Source: CAWABB01 sp963701735 (GTDB lineage: Bacteria > Bacteroidota > Ignavibacteria > UBA10030 > UBA6906). Taken from it: DNA of 64,000 nt. Position 1 is the stretch's first letter. Each line of letters opens with the position of its first letter. The notes under the pieces were generated by a model. It made no database searches. It was not told where the DNA came from and worked only from the letters and a program-made list of their open reading frames with translations. This document shows positions 29,053-40,378 of the stretch, in pieces. A program made the translations under genes and the position numbers. The stretch lies in NCBI GenBank assembly GCA_963701735.1, contig CAVPBI010000026.1, forward strand, positions 310,001 to 374,000, given 5' to 3'.

Positions 29053-29823
29053 ATGCTGCTTGCTATCGACATCGGCAACACGCACACGGTCGTGGGCGCG
29101 TTCGAAGGAAGCCGCCTTGTCTCGGACTGGCGCATGGCGAGCCTCGCCACCAGGACCGCCGACGAGAACTGGCTGACCATCCGGAATTTCTGCAGCGAGA
29201 CGGGGATCGACGCCCGGTCGTTCACAGGCGTGGGGATATCTTCGGTCGTCCCCGACCTGACGGCCAACTTCGAAGCGATGTGCCGGAAATATCTGAACGC
29301 GGAGCCAGTGACCGTCGGCGCGCATCTGGACCTCGGGATCAAGGTGCTCTACGCCGACCCCGGAGCCGTCGGTGCCGACCGGCTGTGCCATGCCGTGGCG
29401 GGGTACGCGGCCTACGGCGGACCGCTGATCGTCGTCGATTTCGGCACGGCCACGACGTACGACGTGATTTCGAAGGACGGGGAGTATCTGGGCGGGGTCA
29501 TTACGCTCGGCCTGGAATCGACCGCCGCCGAACTTCACCGCCGCGCCGCGAAGCTGCCCAAGATCGAGCTCCGGTTCCCGGAGGATGTCATCGGCCGCGA
29601 CACGACGTCAAGCATGCAGGCGGGCGTCATGTACGGGGCGGTGGATGCCGTGGAGGGCACGGTCCGCCGGATCAGGCTGGAATTGGGCACTCCTGCGCGC
29701 GTGATCGCGACAGGAGGCCTCGCGAAGGTCCTGGCACCCCACGCTCCTGTCATCGAGAAGGTCGAGCCCACCCTGGTCCTGGATGGGATCCGGATGATCT
29801 GGGAGAGAAACAGGCCGATTTGA
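29053..29823 (+). CDS. coaX: Type III pantothenate kinase
   Basis: CoaX phosphorylates pantothenate at the start of coenzyme A synthesis, using the ASKHA fold. Motifs are MLLAIDIGNTHTVVGAFEG (phosphate 1), GADRLCHAVAGYAAYG, VVDFGTATTYDVISKDGEYLGG (phosphate 2) and VIATGGLAKVLAPHA (adenosine). The protein is 256 aa, the normal length. It starts 2 bp after birA. Biotin ligase and coaX are neighbours or fused in several bacteria, consistent with a shared cofactor unit. Confidence 0.96.
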   Translation: MLLAIDIGNTHTVVGAFEGSRLVSDWRMASLATRTADENWLTIRNFCSETGIDARSFTGVGISSVVPDLTANFEAMCRKYLNAEPVTVGAHLDLGIKVLYADPGAVGADRLCHAVAGYAAYGGPLIVVDFGTATTYDVISKDGEYLGGVITLGLESTAAELHRRAAKLPKIELRFPEDVIGRDTTSSMQAGVMYGAVDAVEGTVRRIRLELGTPARVIATGGLAKVLAPHAPVIEKVEPTLVLDGIRMIWERNRPI

Positions 29824-29852
29824 TGCCGCTTTCACAAGCTTCCACGCGCCAC

Positions 29853-29884
29853 CACACGTGCGTCACCTAGGTGACGCACGTGTG
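29853..29884. repeat. 32-bp perfect palindrome, copy 2 (downstream of coaX)
   Basis: This copy is identical over all 32 bases to the one inside rsmB (22703-22734). It lies 29 bp after the coaX stop and 33 bp before the bidirectional terminator. It has no T-tract of its own. Confidence 0.95.
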
Positions 29885-29917
29885 GGCCCGTGTGGGCTGA
29901 GGCCTCGTCAAGGCCCA

Positions 29918-29956
29918 AAACAGCAAAGCCCTGCACCAGGCGGGGCTTTGCTGTTT
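29918..29956. terminator. Bidirectional terminator between coaX and nuoN
   Basis: A perfect 14-bp stem, AAACAGCAAAGCCC (29918-29931) with GGGCTTTGCTGTTT (29943-29956), closes an 11-nt loop. The outer A/T bases supply a short U-run in both directions. It can end the convergent birA-coaX and nuo transcripts. Confidence 0.85.
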
Positions 29957-29960
29957 ACCG

Positions 29961-29996
29961 GAGCTGTGGCGTGAGCGTGAGCTGTGGCGTGAGCGT
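29961..29996. repeat. 18-bp exact tandem duplication
   Basis: GAGCTGTGGCGTGAGCGT at 29961-29978 is repeated exactly at 29979-29996, directly after the terminator. The second copy runs into the degenerate palindrome at 29990-30013. This is noncoding. Confidence 0.9.
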
Positions 29997-30013
29997 CACC
30001 TAGGAGACGCTCA
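29990..30013. repeat. Degenerate copy of the palindromic element
   Basis: TGAGCGTC (29990-29997) pairs with GACGCTCA (30006-30013) around ACCTAGGA. The core GCGTCACCTAGG-GACGC matches the centre of the 32-bp palindrome, with one arm base changed and the outer arms replaced. Confidence 0.7.
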
Positions 30014-30039
30014 TGGAGACGGGCCTGGAGACGGGGGCG

Positions 30040-31549
30040 TTACGGCGTCCCGAAGATCTGCACTGACGCCTGCGCCAGCCGGCTGATAGGCGAGAAGTAC
30101 AGGCCGAACAGGAGCGTCGGCACCAGCAGCACCAGCACGGTCGCAATCTGCAGCGGCCCGAATGCGATCGCCGGCTGTGCTTCGTCGCCCGGGCGGAGGA
30201 ACATGTTCCGGACGATCCTCAGGTAGTAATAGAGCGCAATGACGCTGTTGATCGCGCCCACGATTGCGAGCCAGACCCAGCCGTGGTTGATGAGCGCCGA
30301 GAAGAGGTACAGCTTCCCGATGAACCCGGCGGTCGGCGGTATGCCGGTCAGCGACACAAGGAAGATCGTGAACGCGACCGCCAGGAACGGCGTCCTCGAA
30401 CCCAGTCCCTTATACTCCTCGATGTCCTCGCTGCCGGTCTTGTCGGCGATCAGCATGACGCAGAGGAACGCGCCGAGGTTCATGAAGAGATAGACCACGA
30501 AGTACAGCATCACAGCGGACAGCCCCTCGTTATTCAGGACCACCACGCCCATCAGCATGTACCCCGCGTGCGCGATGCTCGAATAGGCGAGCAGGCGCTT
30601 CAGGTTGTTCTGCCAGATCGCGATCAGGTTTCCGACCGTCATCGTCAGCACCGACAGCACGGCAAGAATCGTCGTCCACTCCACGCCCTGCAGCGTCGCC
30701 CACGCACCCGGCGGCAGCGCGGCGGCCGTCGTGTCGATGAACGTCACCTTGAAGAACCGCATCAGCAGCGCGAACCCCGCGGCCTTCGAACCGACCGCCA
30801 GGAACGCCGTGATCGTGATGGGCGCGCCCTCGTACACGTCGGGCGCCCAGAAGTGGAACGGCACGGCGGAAATCTTGTACCCGAACCCCGCAAGGATCAG
30901 CACGCCCGCGATCAGCGCCGCATAGGAGCCGGATCCGCCCGCCGCCAGGATCGCCGGAAGCTCGCGGTTCAACGCATAGATGCTCAGCGTATCGGTGAGC
31001 CCGTACAGGATCGACATGCCGTACAGCATCAGGCCTGACGACAGTGCCCCGTAAATGAGGTACTTCAGCGACGCCTCGCTGGAGTCGGGCGATTCCTTCG
31101 TGTAGCCGGAGAGGACATACGAGGTGAGCGACGAGAGCTCCACGGCCAGGTAGATCATCAGCAGGTTGCGTGGCTCCCGCCATCAGCATCATGCCCAGCG
31201 TGAGGGCCACGAGCAGGAAGTAGTACTCGCCCACGCGCCTCCCCCCCGCCGCCAGCTCCTGCGACATCAGCGAGAACACGACGATCAGGATCGCCGTGAC
31301 GATGATCAGCAGCTTGAAGAAGACCGCGAAGGAGTCCACGGCGAGCATCTGCGTGAAGAGCGGGAAGCTCATCCCGGTCTGCCCCAGCACGAGGAACCCG
31401 CTCGCGATCAACCCGGCCATCACCACCGCGGCCACAGGAATGGGGCTCCTGCGGAAGATCAGGTCGACCAGTATCGCCACCAGGAACGTCGCCGTCAGGG
31501 CGAGTTCCGGGAGAAATCGCGACAGGTCGGTTACCAGAGCATCACCCAT
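30040..31549 (-). CDS. nuoN: NADH-quinone oxidoreductase subunit N (frameshifted)
   Basis: NuoN is one of the three antiporter-like proton-pumping membrane subunits of complex I. The protein has many hydrophobic helices. It contains YLAVELSSLTSYVLSGY with the key membrane glutamate, SLKYLIYGALSSGLMLYG, and the lysine-bearing helix WQNNLKRLLAYSSIAHAGYM. The frame breaks near 31168. Removing one base turns GATQPADDLP into GATNLLMIYLAVELSS, the expected sequence. The start is the ATG at 31549, 9 bp from the nuoM stop. It is the last gene of the nuo operon, followed by the bidirectional terminator. Confidence 0.94.
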
Positions 31550-31558
31550 CGCATCCTC

Positions 31559-33214
<1,656 letters not shown>

Positions 33215-33242
33215 GAGTATTCAGTCCTCCAGGAGAATAGCG

Positions 33243-35316
33243 TCACACAATCCGGAACACAAAGTAGAAGATCATCACGCCGAGCACGGCCAGCACCACG
33301 TACGTCTGGACCCGCCCGGTCTGGGTCTTGCGCAGGACGAGCCCGGCGAACGCCGACAGGTACCCCGAGGCGTTCACGAGCGCCGTCCACGACGTAGGTA
33401 TCAAACTTGCCGCTCACGAACGAAACGAGCTTGGTCACCCACCCCGAGGCGTTCACGATGCCGTCGATGATGTTGTTGTCGAACCACCGCAGCACGCGCG
33501 TGAAGGCAAGCGTGCCCCCCACCACCGCGCCGTTGTACAGCTCGTCGAAATACCACTTGTTCAGGAGGAACCTGTGCAGGGGCGCGAGCCGTTCGGCGAC
33601 CGCATCCGCGTTGATCCGCTTCCACCAGTAGGTCAGGAACGCGACCAGGATGCCGAGGCCCGCCACGAGCAGCGACAGCATCATCGCCGTGCCGTGCGCG
33701 TGGTGGAGGGCTTCCTCGAAGACCGGCGTGGCGGCAGCGGCGAGCGCGGCCGGAACCGACGTCTCGGGTCGTTCCAGCACCTGGGCGATCCAGCCGCTCG
33801 CGGCCGAGAACGGGTTCAGGCTGTACACGAAGAAGAAGGAGAGCGCCGCGAGAACGATCAGCGGCACGATCATGACCTTCGGCGATTCGTGGATATGCTC
33901 CAGGCGTCCCGGCTTCGCGTGGGTCCCGTGGAACGTCAGGATGACCACCCGGAACATATAGAAGGCCGTCAGCCCCGCCACAAGGAACCCGACGACCGGA
34001 ACGATCGTATGCCCGGTGAGTCCGCCGAATGCGAGCGTCCCGGCGAGGATTTCGTCCTTGCTCAGGAACCCGGAGGTGAGCGGCACACCGGAGATCGCCA
34101 GCGTGTAGATCAGGAACGTCCAGTACGTGACGGGCATTTTCTCTTTCAACCCGCCCATATTGCGGATGTCCTGCGGATCCGTGTGGTGGTCGTGATCGTG
34201 GTGCAGGGCGTTGTGCATCGCGTGGATGACCGAGCCCGACCCGAGGAAGAGGCCCGCCTTGAACATCGCGTGGGTCACCAGGTGGAAGAACCCGGCGGTC
34301 CACGCCCCGACGCCCAGCGCCATCACCATGTAGCCGAGCTGGGAGATCGTGGAGTAGGCCAGCACCTTCTTGATGTCGTTCTGCGCGATTGCGATCGTCG
34401 CCGAGATGAAGGCCGTGATGGCGCCGATATAGGCGATGACCGTGAGCGCGTCGGCGGTGAAGATGGGATACGTGCGCGCGACCATGTACACGCCCGCCGC
34501 CACCATGGTCGCGGCATGGATAAGGGCGCTGACTGGCGTGGGGCCTTCCATCGCGTCCGGCAGCCACACGTGCAGCGGGAACTGGGCAGATTTTCCGATG
34601 GCGCCGCAGAAGATCAGGATGCCGGCCGCGGTCAGCCACCCCTCGCTCCCGAACGGGATCTGGCCGCCCCGCATCGCGGCGAAGATCTCCTCGAGCCCGA
34701 AGGTGTTGAACGTCATGAAGAGAATCATGATGCCGACAAGGAAGCCGAGGTCGCCGACCCGGTTCACGATGAACGCCTTCATGCCGGCGTCGGACGCGCT
34801 CTTCTTCTCGTACCAGTGGCCGATCAGGAGGTACGAGCTGATGCCCACGAGCTCCCATCCGACATAGAGCAGGAAGAGCGAGTTGGCCAGCACGATCAGC
34901 ATCATCGAAAAGGTGAAGAACCCGAGGTAGGCGAAATAGCGTCCGTAGCGGACGTCGCCGTGCATGTAGCCGATGGAGAAGTAGTGCACCAGCGTGCTGA
35001 TCAGGGTCACGACCACCATCATGATCGCCGCGAGGTTGTCGATGGAGACCCCCATCGCGATCGTGAGCGGGCCGATGCCCGGAACGTTCCCGAAATCGAC
35101 CCAGGGGAAGTTCATCGTCAGCGTTTCGTGCGGATAGCCGGTCAGCTTCGCGACCATCACGGTCAGGGCGAGCCCGAGGCAGACGGTCAGGAGGCCTGTG
35201 CCCAGCCAATCTCCCTGCCGCGGGAGCCTGCGGCCCAGGAAGATGATCGCCGTGAACCCCGCGAGGGGCAGCAGCAGAGTTGCCAGTGCAAATGTGAGAA
35301 GCGTCTCGTGTGTCAT
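33243..35316 (-). CDS. nuoL: NADH-quinone oxidoreductase subunit L (frameshift near C-terminus)
   Basis: NuoL is the distal antiporter-like subunit with a long lateral helix. Conserved stretches are YVGWELVGISSYLLIGHWYEK, GKSAQFPLHVWLPDAMEGP, SALIHAATMVAAGVYM and AQNDIKKVLAYSTISQLGYM. A histidine-rich loop (HDHDHHTDPQD) lies between later helices. The open frame runs to 33199 with a nonsense tail. Removing one base near 33381 gives VVDGAVNASGYLSAFAG ... FYFVFRIV and a stop at 33243-33245, a normal NuoL ending. The start is the ATG at 35316. Confidence 0.94.
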
Positions 35317-35334
35317 ACCAGTTCCCGGGCGGCG

Positions 35335-35688
35335 CTATTCTTTCAGCGCGCTGATCTCGTCCACGTTGATGGTCTGGAAGCGCTGATAGATGTTCAGAAT
35401 GATGGCCAGCGCGATGGCCGCTTCGGCGGCCGCGAGGATGATGACGAAGATGGCGGCGACCTGTCCGTCCATGTTCATGCCGCCGTACCGCGCGAACGCG
35501 ACAAGGTTGATGTTTGCGGCGTTCAGCACGAGCTCGACGCCCATCAGCACGAGGATCGCGTTGCGGCGCGTCGCGATGGCGTAGAGGCCGAGAGCGAAGA
35601 GAATCGCGCTGACGACGAGAAAATGAGAGAGGTCGACCCGGGGGAACCAGGCCAGGAGCTCATCGACGATTGATTGTGGAGTGTTCAT
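35335..35688 (-). CDS. nuoK: NADH-quinone oxidoreductase subunit K
   Basis: This small three-helix membrane subunit of complex I belongs to the MrpC-like family. It contains ALGLYAIATRRNAILVLMGV, ELVLNAANINLVAF with the buried proton-path glutamate, and VIILAAAEAAIALAIIL with the second one. The protein is 117 aa, with a slightly extended N-terminus ahead of the first helix. It starts 10 bp after the nuoJ stop. Confidence 0.96.
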   Translation of the reverse strand: MNTPQSIVDELLAWFPRVDLSHFLVVSAILFALGLYAIATRRNAILVLMGVELVLNAANINLVAFARYGGMNMDGQVAAIFVIILAAAEAAIALAIILNIYQRFQTINVDEISALKE

Positions 35689-35698
35689 CGCGTGCGCA

Positions 35699-36211
35699 TT
35701 AACCGTTGGCTTTGCGTCGTGAACGCCGTGCCGTCATTGCCGCGCCGACGAGGGCCACGACGAGGATGACGGAGGCGATTTCGAACGGGAGAATATACGA
35801 CGTCATGAGCTGCGTGCCGAGCCCCGGGGTGGTCGTCTCGGGTCCGAGCGCGGGAGCCGCCGTCCCCTTCCAGGTGGCATAGAAGATCCCGGCCAGCGTC
35901 CCGCCCACCACCGCCGTCAGGATCAGCGCGGGGATGGTCTGGATGGTCCCGGTCTTCATATCGACGCTCACCACCTTGCTCGTGAGCATCACGCCGAAGA
36001 GGATCAGGACCAGGATGCCCCCGACATAGATCAGGATCTGGGTGACCGCGAGGAAGTCCGCATACAGCAGGACGTACAGGCCCGCGACGCCCGAGAACGT
36101 GAAGAGCAGGGCGAACGCCGCGTAGACGATGTTCCGCGAGAAGACGACGACGCAGGCGGAGACGATCGTCAGGAGGGCGAACACATAGAAGACAATGTCA
36201 GTGAGTTGCAT
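35699..36211 (-). CDS. nuoJ: NADH-quinone oxidoreductase subunit J
   Basis: NuoJ is a five-helix membrane subunit of complex I. It opens with IVFYVFALLTIVSACVVVFS. The characteristic third helix ILIYVGGILVLILFGVML and the final helix VILVVALVGAAMTARR are present. Length is 170 aa. It starts 6 bp after the nuoI stop and runs into nuoK with a 10-bp gap. Confidence 0.96.
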   Translation of the reverse strand: MQLTDIVFYVFALLTIVSACVVVFSRNIVYAAFALLFTFSGVAGLYVLLYADFLAVTQILIYVGGILVLILFGVMLTSKVVSVDMKTGTIQTIPALILTAVVGGTLAGIFYATWKGTAAPALGPETTTPGLGTQLMTSYILPFEIASVILVVALVGAAMTARRSRRKANG

Positions 36212-36217
36212 ACGGGC

Positions 36218-37000
36218 TCAGGACTTGGGTTCGGTTGGCGTGCCCGGTGTCGGGCCGGCCTGTGGCGGGGCGGGCTTTGCGGGCGGCGCGGTTGATGGCG
36301 GCTGGGCCGGCGGCGCAGCGGGCTTCGGCGCGGGAGCTGGCGCTGGCGGCGCTCCCGGAGCGGCGCTTGCGCCCGGGGCCGACGCCGGAGCAGCGGACCC
36401 AGGCTTTGCAGGGGCTGCCGCAGGAGCCGCGGCGGCCGGCTGGGCCGCAACCGCTTCCGCCTTGGCCTTCGCCGCGGCGGCTGCCGCAGCGGCCTTCTTC
36501 GCCGCCTGTTCCTTGTCGTACGCGGCCAGCTTCGCCTTCGCCTGATCCACCTCGGCCGGCGTCATGGTCGCGAAGTTGTAGATGAGGCTCGACCGGTCAA
36601 ACTCGGAGAACTCGTAGACGTCCGTCATCTTGATGCATTCCGTCGGACACGGCGGGACGCACAGGCCGCAGTAGCAGCACTTGGCGATATCGATGTCGAA
36701 GACCGGGACGTAGAGACGCTTCTTCGTGCCGACCGAGGTGAGTCCCAGGTCGACGTCCGGCGTGGACTTGATCGTTTCGATCGTGATGCAGTTGACAGGA
36801 CACGCCATCGAGCACTGGTCGCACCCGATGCAGTCGTCCATATTGACGTACAGCCGGTTCCGTGCCCGCTCCGGAAGCTTGACCTTCACATCCGGATACT
36901 GGATCGTGACGGCGGGCGTGAAGAGGTGCCGCCACGTGATTTTCATGCCGATCAGGACGGTCCAGACCCCGTCCCAGACGTTTCGGAAATACCTGCTCAT
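36218..37000 (-). CDS. nuoI: NADH-quinone oxidoreductase subunit I with a long Ala/Pro tail
   Basis: NuoI carries iron-sulfur clusters N6a and N6b that pass electrons toward quinone. Two 4Fe-4S motifs are intact: CIGCDQCSMACP (Cys 57, 60, 63, 67) and CCYCGLCVPPCP (Cys 108, 111, 114, 118). The conserved fold ends near residue 150. After it come a short Lys/Ala helix and about 80 residues rich in alanine and proline (PAAAAPAAAPAKPG and similar), bringing the protein to 260 aa. Homologues are usually 150-190 aa. The tail has no stop or frame problem and may be a flexible tether. It starts 31 bp after the nuoH stop. Confidence 0.95.
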   Translation of the reverse strand: MSRYFRNVWDGVWTVLIGMKITWRHLFTPAVTIQYPDVKVKLPERARNRLYVNMDDCIGCDQCSMACPVNCITIETIKSTPDVDLGLTSVGTKKRLYVPVFDIDIAKCCYCGLCVPPCPTECIKMTDVYEFSEFDRSSLIYNFATMTPAEVDQAKAKLAAYDKEQAAKKAAAAAAAAKAKAEAVAAQPAAAAPAAAPAKPGSAAPASAPGASAAPGAPPAPAPAPKPAAPPAQPPSTAPPAKPAPPQAGPTPGTPTEPKS

Positions 37001-37031
37001 GCGAAGAGCGTCTCCTTGTGTCTCGTCGTCC

Positions 37032-38057
37032 CTACCCCGCCAGCATCACCCAGAGCCCGATCCCGATGATCAGGACGAACGAGAACGGGATCAGGACTTT
37101 CCAGCCGACATACATCAGTTGATCGACGCGCAGGCGCGGGAGCGTCCAGCGCAGCCACATCTGCAGGAAGATGAACGCCATGCCCTTGCCAAGGAACCAG
37201 AACGCGCCCCAGACAGGCCCCGAAAGGAAATCCCCGAACGGGCTGTTCCAGCCTCCCAGGAAAAGCGTCGCGGCCACCGCCGACACGGCGAACATGTTCG
37301 CGTACTCGGAAAGGAACAACAGCGCGAACCGCATCCCGCCGTACTCGGTATGGTAGCCCCCGACCAGCTCTTGCTCGGCCTCGGGGATGTCGAAGGGCGT
37401 TCTGTTCACCTCGGCCAGCGACGCCACGAAATAGACCACGCCGGCAAGGAACACGAGGGGGAATTTCTGGAACATGAACCAGTTCCAGAACCATCCGCCC
37501 TGCGCGCGGTTGATCTCCTGCAGATCAAAGGTGCCGACGATCATGACCACCGCCAGGATCGCAAGCGCCACGGGGATCTCGTAGCTCACGATCTGCGCCG
37601 CGGAGCGGAGCGCTCCGAAGAGCGACCACTTGTTGTTCGAAGCCCAGCCGGCCATCAGCAGCCCCACCACGCCGATCGACGAGACGGACACGACATAAAA
37701 GAGGCCGATGTTGATCTCGCTGCCGATGTAGGCGGCGCTGAACGGTATCGCCGCGTACGCCGCATACGATCCGGCGAACACCACATACGGCGCCAGCTTG
37801 AACAGCTTCCTGTCCGCCAGCGTCGGGATGATGTCTTCCTTCTGAATCAGTTTCAGAATGTCGGCGATGGTCTGTGACCACCCGTGCCATCCCCCGGTGC
37901 GCATCGGACCGAGCCGGTCCTGCATGTGCGCGGAGATCTTCCGCTCCCACCAGACGGCGAAGAGCGCGAAGGGCACCACCCACAGCATGGGCACGAGCGC
38001 CATCAGGGCATAGACAGCGATGTCGTTGCCGAGCAGATCGAGGAGGAGTTCTTTCAT
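37032..38057 (-). CDS. nuoH: NADH-quinone oxidoreductase subunit H
   Basis: NuoH forms much of the quinone-binding chamber at the membrane interface. Conserved motifs are WERKISAHMQDRLGPMRTGG, the quinone-pocket loop FDIPEAEQELVGGYHTEYGGM and the helix ending RWTLPRLRVDQLM. It has eight hydrophobic helices and 341 aa. A 133-bp gap separates it from nuoD, where GTTCCAA and TTGGAAC form a distant inverted repeat. I see no convincing internal promoter there. Confidence 0.96.
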   Translation of the reverse strand: MKELLLDLLGNDIAVYALMALVPMLWVVPFALFAVWWERKISAHMQDRLGPMRTGGWHGWSQTIADILKLIQKEDIIPTLADRKLFKLAPYVVFAGSYAAYAAIPFSAAYIGSEINIGLFYVVSVSSIGVVGLLMAGWASNNKWSLFGALRSAAQIVSYEIPVALAILAVVMIVGTFDLQEINRAQGGWFWNWFMFQKFPLVFLAGVVYFVASLAEVNRTPFDIPEAEQELVGGYHTEYGGMRFALLFLSEYANMFAVSAVAATLFLGGWNSPFGDFLSGPVWGAFWFLGKGMAFIFLQMWLRWTLPRLRVDQLMYVGWKVLIPFSFVLIIGIGLWVMLAG

Positions 38058-38190
38058 AGAAGTCCGGTGTCCTTGTCAGATCGGAATCAGTGCCGTTCCA
38101 ACCACGTCATGATATGAACAGCGCCAATGTACATTGCTTGGAACGTGCACTGTGCCCCTTGTTGTGAAGGACTGTGTACGCAGAGGGACA

Positions 38191-39372
38191 CTAGCGGTCG
38201 ACCTCGCCCAGCACGATGTCGATGCTGCCGAGAATCGCCACGATGTCCGCAATCATCGCCCCCCTGGAGATCGCCGGGAGCGCCGAGAGGTTCACGAAGC
38301 AGGGAGACTTCACCTTCACGCGGTACGGGCTTGCCGTCCCGTCGGACACGATGTAGTAGCCCAGCTCGCCCTTCGGGGTTTCAGAGCGGAAGTAGATCTC
38401 GCCGGCCTCGGGCCGGATGCGCTTCGGGATGGCGGACTGGACATCGCCGGCAGGCAGCTTCTCGATCGCCTGCTCGATGATGTTCGTGCTCTGCTCCATC
38501 TCGTGGATCCTGACCATGTACCGGTCCCAGCAGTCGCCCGTGGTCCCCTTCGCTCCGCGCCCGACGGGGATCTCGAAGTCGAACCGGTCATAGATCGAGT
38601 ACGGATCGTTCTTCCTGAGGTCCCACTTCACGCCGGAGCCGCGCAGCACCGGGCCGCTGCAGGCGTAGTTCAGCGCAACGTCGCCCGGCAGCACGCCCAC
38701 GTTCGCGGTGCGGTCGATGAAGATCTTGTTGTACGAGAGGAGGTTGTTCAGCTCCTTGATGTTGGGCCGGAAGTACTTCACGAACTTCTTGACCTTCTCC
38801 TCGAAGCTGGCGGGCACGTCGTGCGACAGCCCCCCCACCCACATATAGTTATAGAGGAGCCGGGCGCCGCAGGTTTCCTCGAAGATATCCAGCACGTGCT
38901 CGCGGTCCCTCATACAATAGAGGAACGGCGTGTACGCGCCGATATCCATCCCGTACGTCCCGATCGCGATCAGGTGGCTCACGATCCTGGAGAATTCGGC
39001 CATGATGACGCGAATATACTCCACGCGCTCCGGCACCTGGATCTTCAGGAGCCGTTCCACCGCGATCACATAGCCCAGCTCGTTGCTCATCGCGGCGACA
39101 TAGTCCAGACGGTCGGCGTACGGGATCACCTGCTGGTAGTTCGACATCTTCTCGCAGTGCTTCTCGAAGCAGCGATGCAGATAGCCGAGGTGCGGGATCA
39201 CGTCGACGACGATTTCCCCGTCCACCACCAGCTCGAGCCGCAGCACGCCGTGCGTCGACGGGTGCTGGGGGCCCATGCTGATGACCATCTCCTCCGTCCT
39301 GAGCGGACGTCCGAGGCCGGGGATCGTGACCGGGCGGGTTGCCAGGTCGGCGGCAGTCATGGTGGCGTCCAT
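38191..39372 (-). CDS. nuoD: NADH-quinone oxidoreductase subunit D
   Basis: NuoD is the 49-kDa quinone-site subunit, related to hydrogenase large subunits. It contains MGPQHPSTHGVLRLELVVDG with the quinone-binding histidine, YLHRCFEKHCEKMSNYQQVIPY, DRLDYVAAMSNELGY and the C-terminal LPAISRGAMIADIVAILGSIDIVLGEVDR. It is 393 aa. Its start overlaps the nuoC stop (TGATG). It is followed by nuoH and not by nuoE, F and G, which is a key feature of this operon. Confidence 0.96.
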   Translation of the reverse strand: MDATMTAADLATRPVTIPGLGRPLRTEEMVISMGPQHPSTHGVLRLELVVDGEIVVDVIPHLGYLHRCFEKHCEKMSNYQQVIPYADRLDYVAAMSNELGYVIAVERLLKIQVPERVEYIRVIMAEFSRIVSHLIAIGTYGMDIGAYTPFLYCMRDREHVLDIFEETCGARLLYNYMWVGGLSHDVPASFEEKVKKFVKYFRPNIKELNNLLSYNKIFIDRTANVGVLPGDVALNYACSGPVLRGSGVKWDLRKNDPYSIYDRFDFEIPVGRGAKGTTGDCWDRYMVRIHEMEQSTNIIEQAIEKLPAGDVQSAIPKRIRPEAGEIYFRSETPKGELGYYIVSDGTASPYRVKVKSPCFVNLSALPAISRGAMIADIVAILGSIDIVLGEVDR

Positions 39373-39848
39373 CAGTACGGCACCTTCATTCCGTTATAGT
39401 ACTCGGGCACCTGGTAGTCCTTTCGGAGCGGATGACCTTCCCAGTCGTACGGACTGAGCATCCTCCGGAGGTCGGGATGGCCGTCGAAGACGATCCCGAT
39501 CATGTCGTACGCCTCGCGCTCGTGCCAGTTGGCGGTCTTCCAGACGGCTTCCACCGATTGGACATGAGGGTTCTCGATGGTCGCGTCGACCTTCAGCGTG
39601 ATCTTGTGCCCGAGCGTCGTGGAGGCAAGGTGGTAGACAACGCCCAGCTTGCCGCCGGTGTAGTCCATGCCGGTCAGGCACATCAGCGTATCGAACTGCG
39701 TCCTGTCGTCGCGGAGGAACATCGCGACGTCGCGAATGCGGTCCGGGGCGATCTTGACCCACGGGTCGATCACGCCGTCGAGCTTTGACTCCAGCACGGC
39801 CGAACCGAAGCGGGCCTTGAGGAGCTCAGTAATCTCAGATGGGATCAT
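39372..39848 (-). CDS. nuoC: NADH-quinone oxidoreductase subunit C
   Basis: NuoC is the 30-kDa peripheral-arm subunit that packs on NuoD. It has KTANWHEREAYDMIGIVFDGHPDLRRM and DWEGHPLRKDYQVPEY, the standard C-terminal signature. I take the ATG at 39848 (MIPSEITELLKARFG), giving 158 aa. The longer open frame runs back into nuoB. It is separate from nuoD and not fused. The ribosome site is weak, so coupling to nuoB (32 bp upstream) may matter. Confidence 0.94.
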   Translation of the reverse strand: MIPSEITELLKARFGSAVLESKLDGVIDPWVKIAPDRIRDVAMFLRDDRTQFDTLMCLTGMDYTGGKLGVVYHLASTTLGHKITLKVDATIENPHVQSVEAVWKTANWHEREAYDMIGIVFDGHPDLRRMLSPYDWEGHPLRKDYQVPEYYNGMKVPY

Positions 39849-39880
39849 GGTGTGCGGGTTGGGGTCACTGGGTCGGAGTA

Positions 39881-40375
39881 TCAGGCGGACTTTGTTCGGA
39901 CGGAACTGTTGGCGCGGATCTTTTCCTGCAGCTTCAGCAGGCCCTCCATCAGCGCCTCGGGCCTTGGGGGACATCCGGGGACATACACGTCGACCGGGAT
40001 GACCCGGTCCACGCCTTTCAGCACATGGTAGCCGTGTTCCCAGTACGGGCCGCCGCAGTTGGAGCAGCTGCCCATCGAGAGCACGTACCGGGGCTCGGAC
40101 ATCTGGTCGTAGAGGGTCTTGATGCGCGAGGCCATCTTGAGCGTCACCGTGCCGGCCACGATCATCACATCCGACTGGCGGGGGGAGGCCCGGAAAAACG
40201 TGCCGAAGCGGTCGAGGTCGTAGTGGGACGCGCCGGTGGCCATCATCTCGATGGCGCAGCAGGCCAGGCCGAACTGCATGCCCCAGATCGACGAGAGACG
40301 CGCCCAGTTCAGCAGGTCGTCCATCGTCGTTATGATGATATTGCTGTTATCGAATTTCTGGTCGAGAAGGCCCAT
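39881..40375 (-). CDS. nuoB: NADH-quinone oxidoreductase subunit B
   Basis: NuoB holds cluster N2, the last iron-sulfur centre before quinone. The four cysteine ligands are visible: the tandem pair in MQFGLACCAIEMM, one in SMGSCSNCGGPYWEHGY and one in VYVPGCPPRPEALMEG. The protein is 164 aa. It starts 3 bp after the nuoA stop. Confidence 0.97.
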   Translation of the reverse strand: MGLLDQKFDNSNIIITTMDDLLNWARLSSIWGMQFGLACCAIEMMATGASHYDLDRFGTFFRASPRQSDVMIVAGTVTLKMASRIKTLYDQMSEPRYVLSMGSCSNCGGPYWEHGYHVLKGVDRVIPVDVYVPGCPPRPEALMEGLLKLQEKIRANSSVRTKSA

Positions 40376-40378
40376 GGG

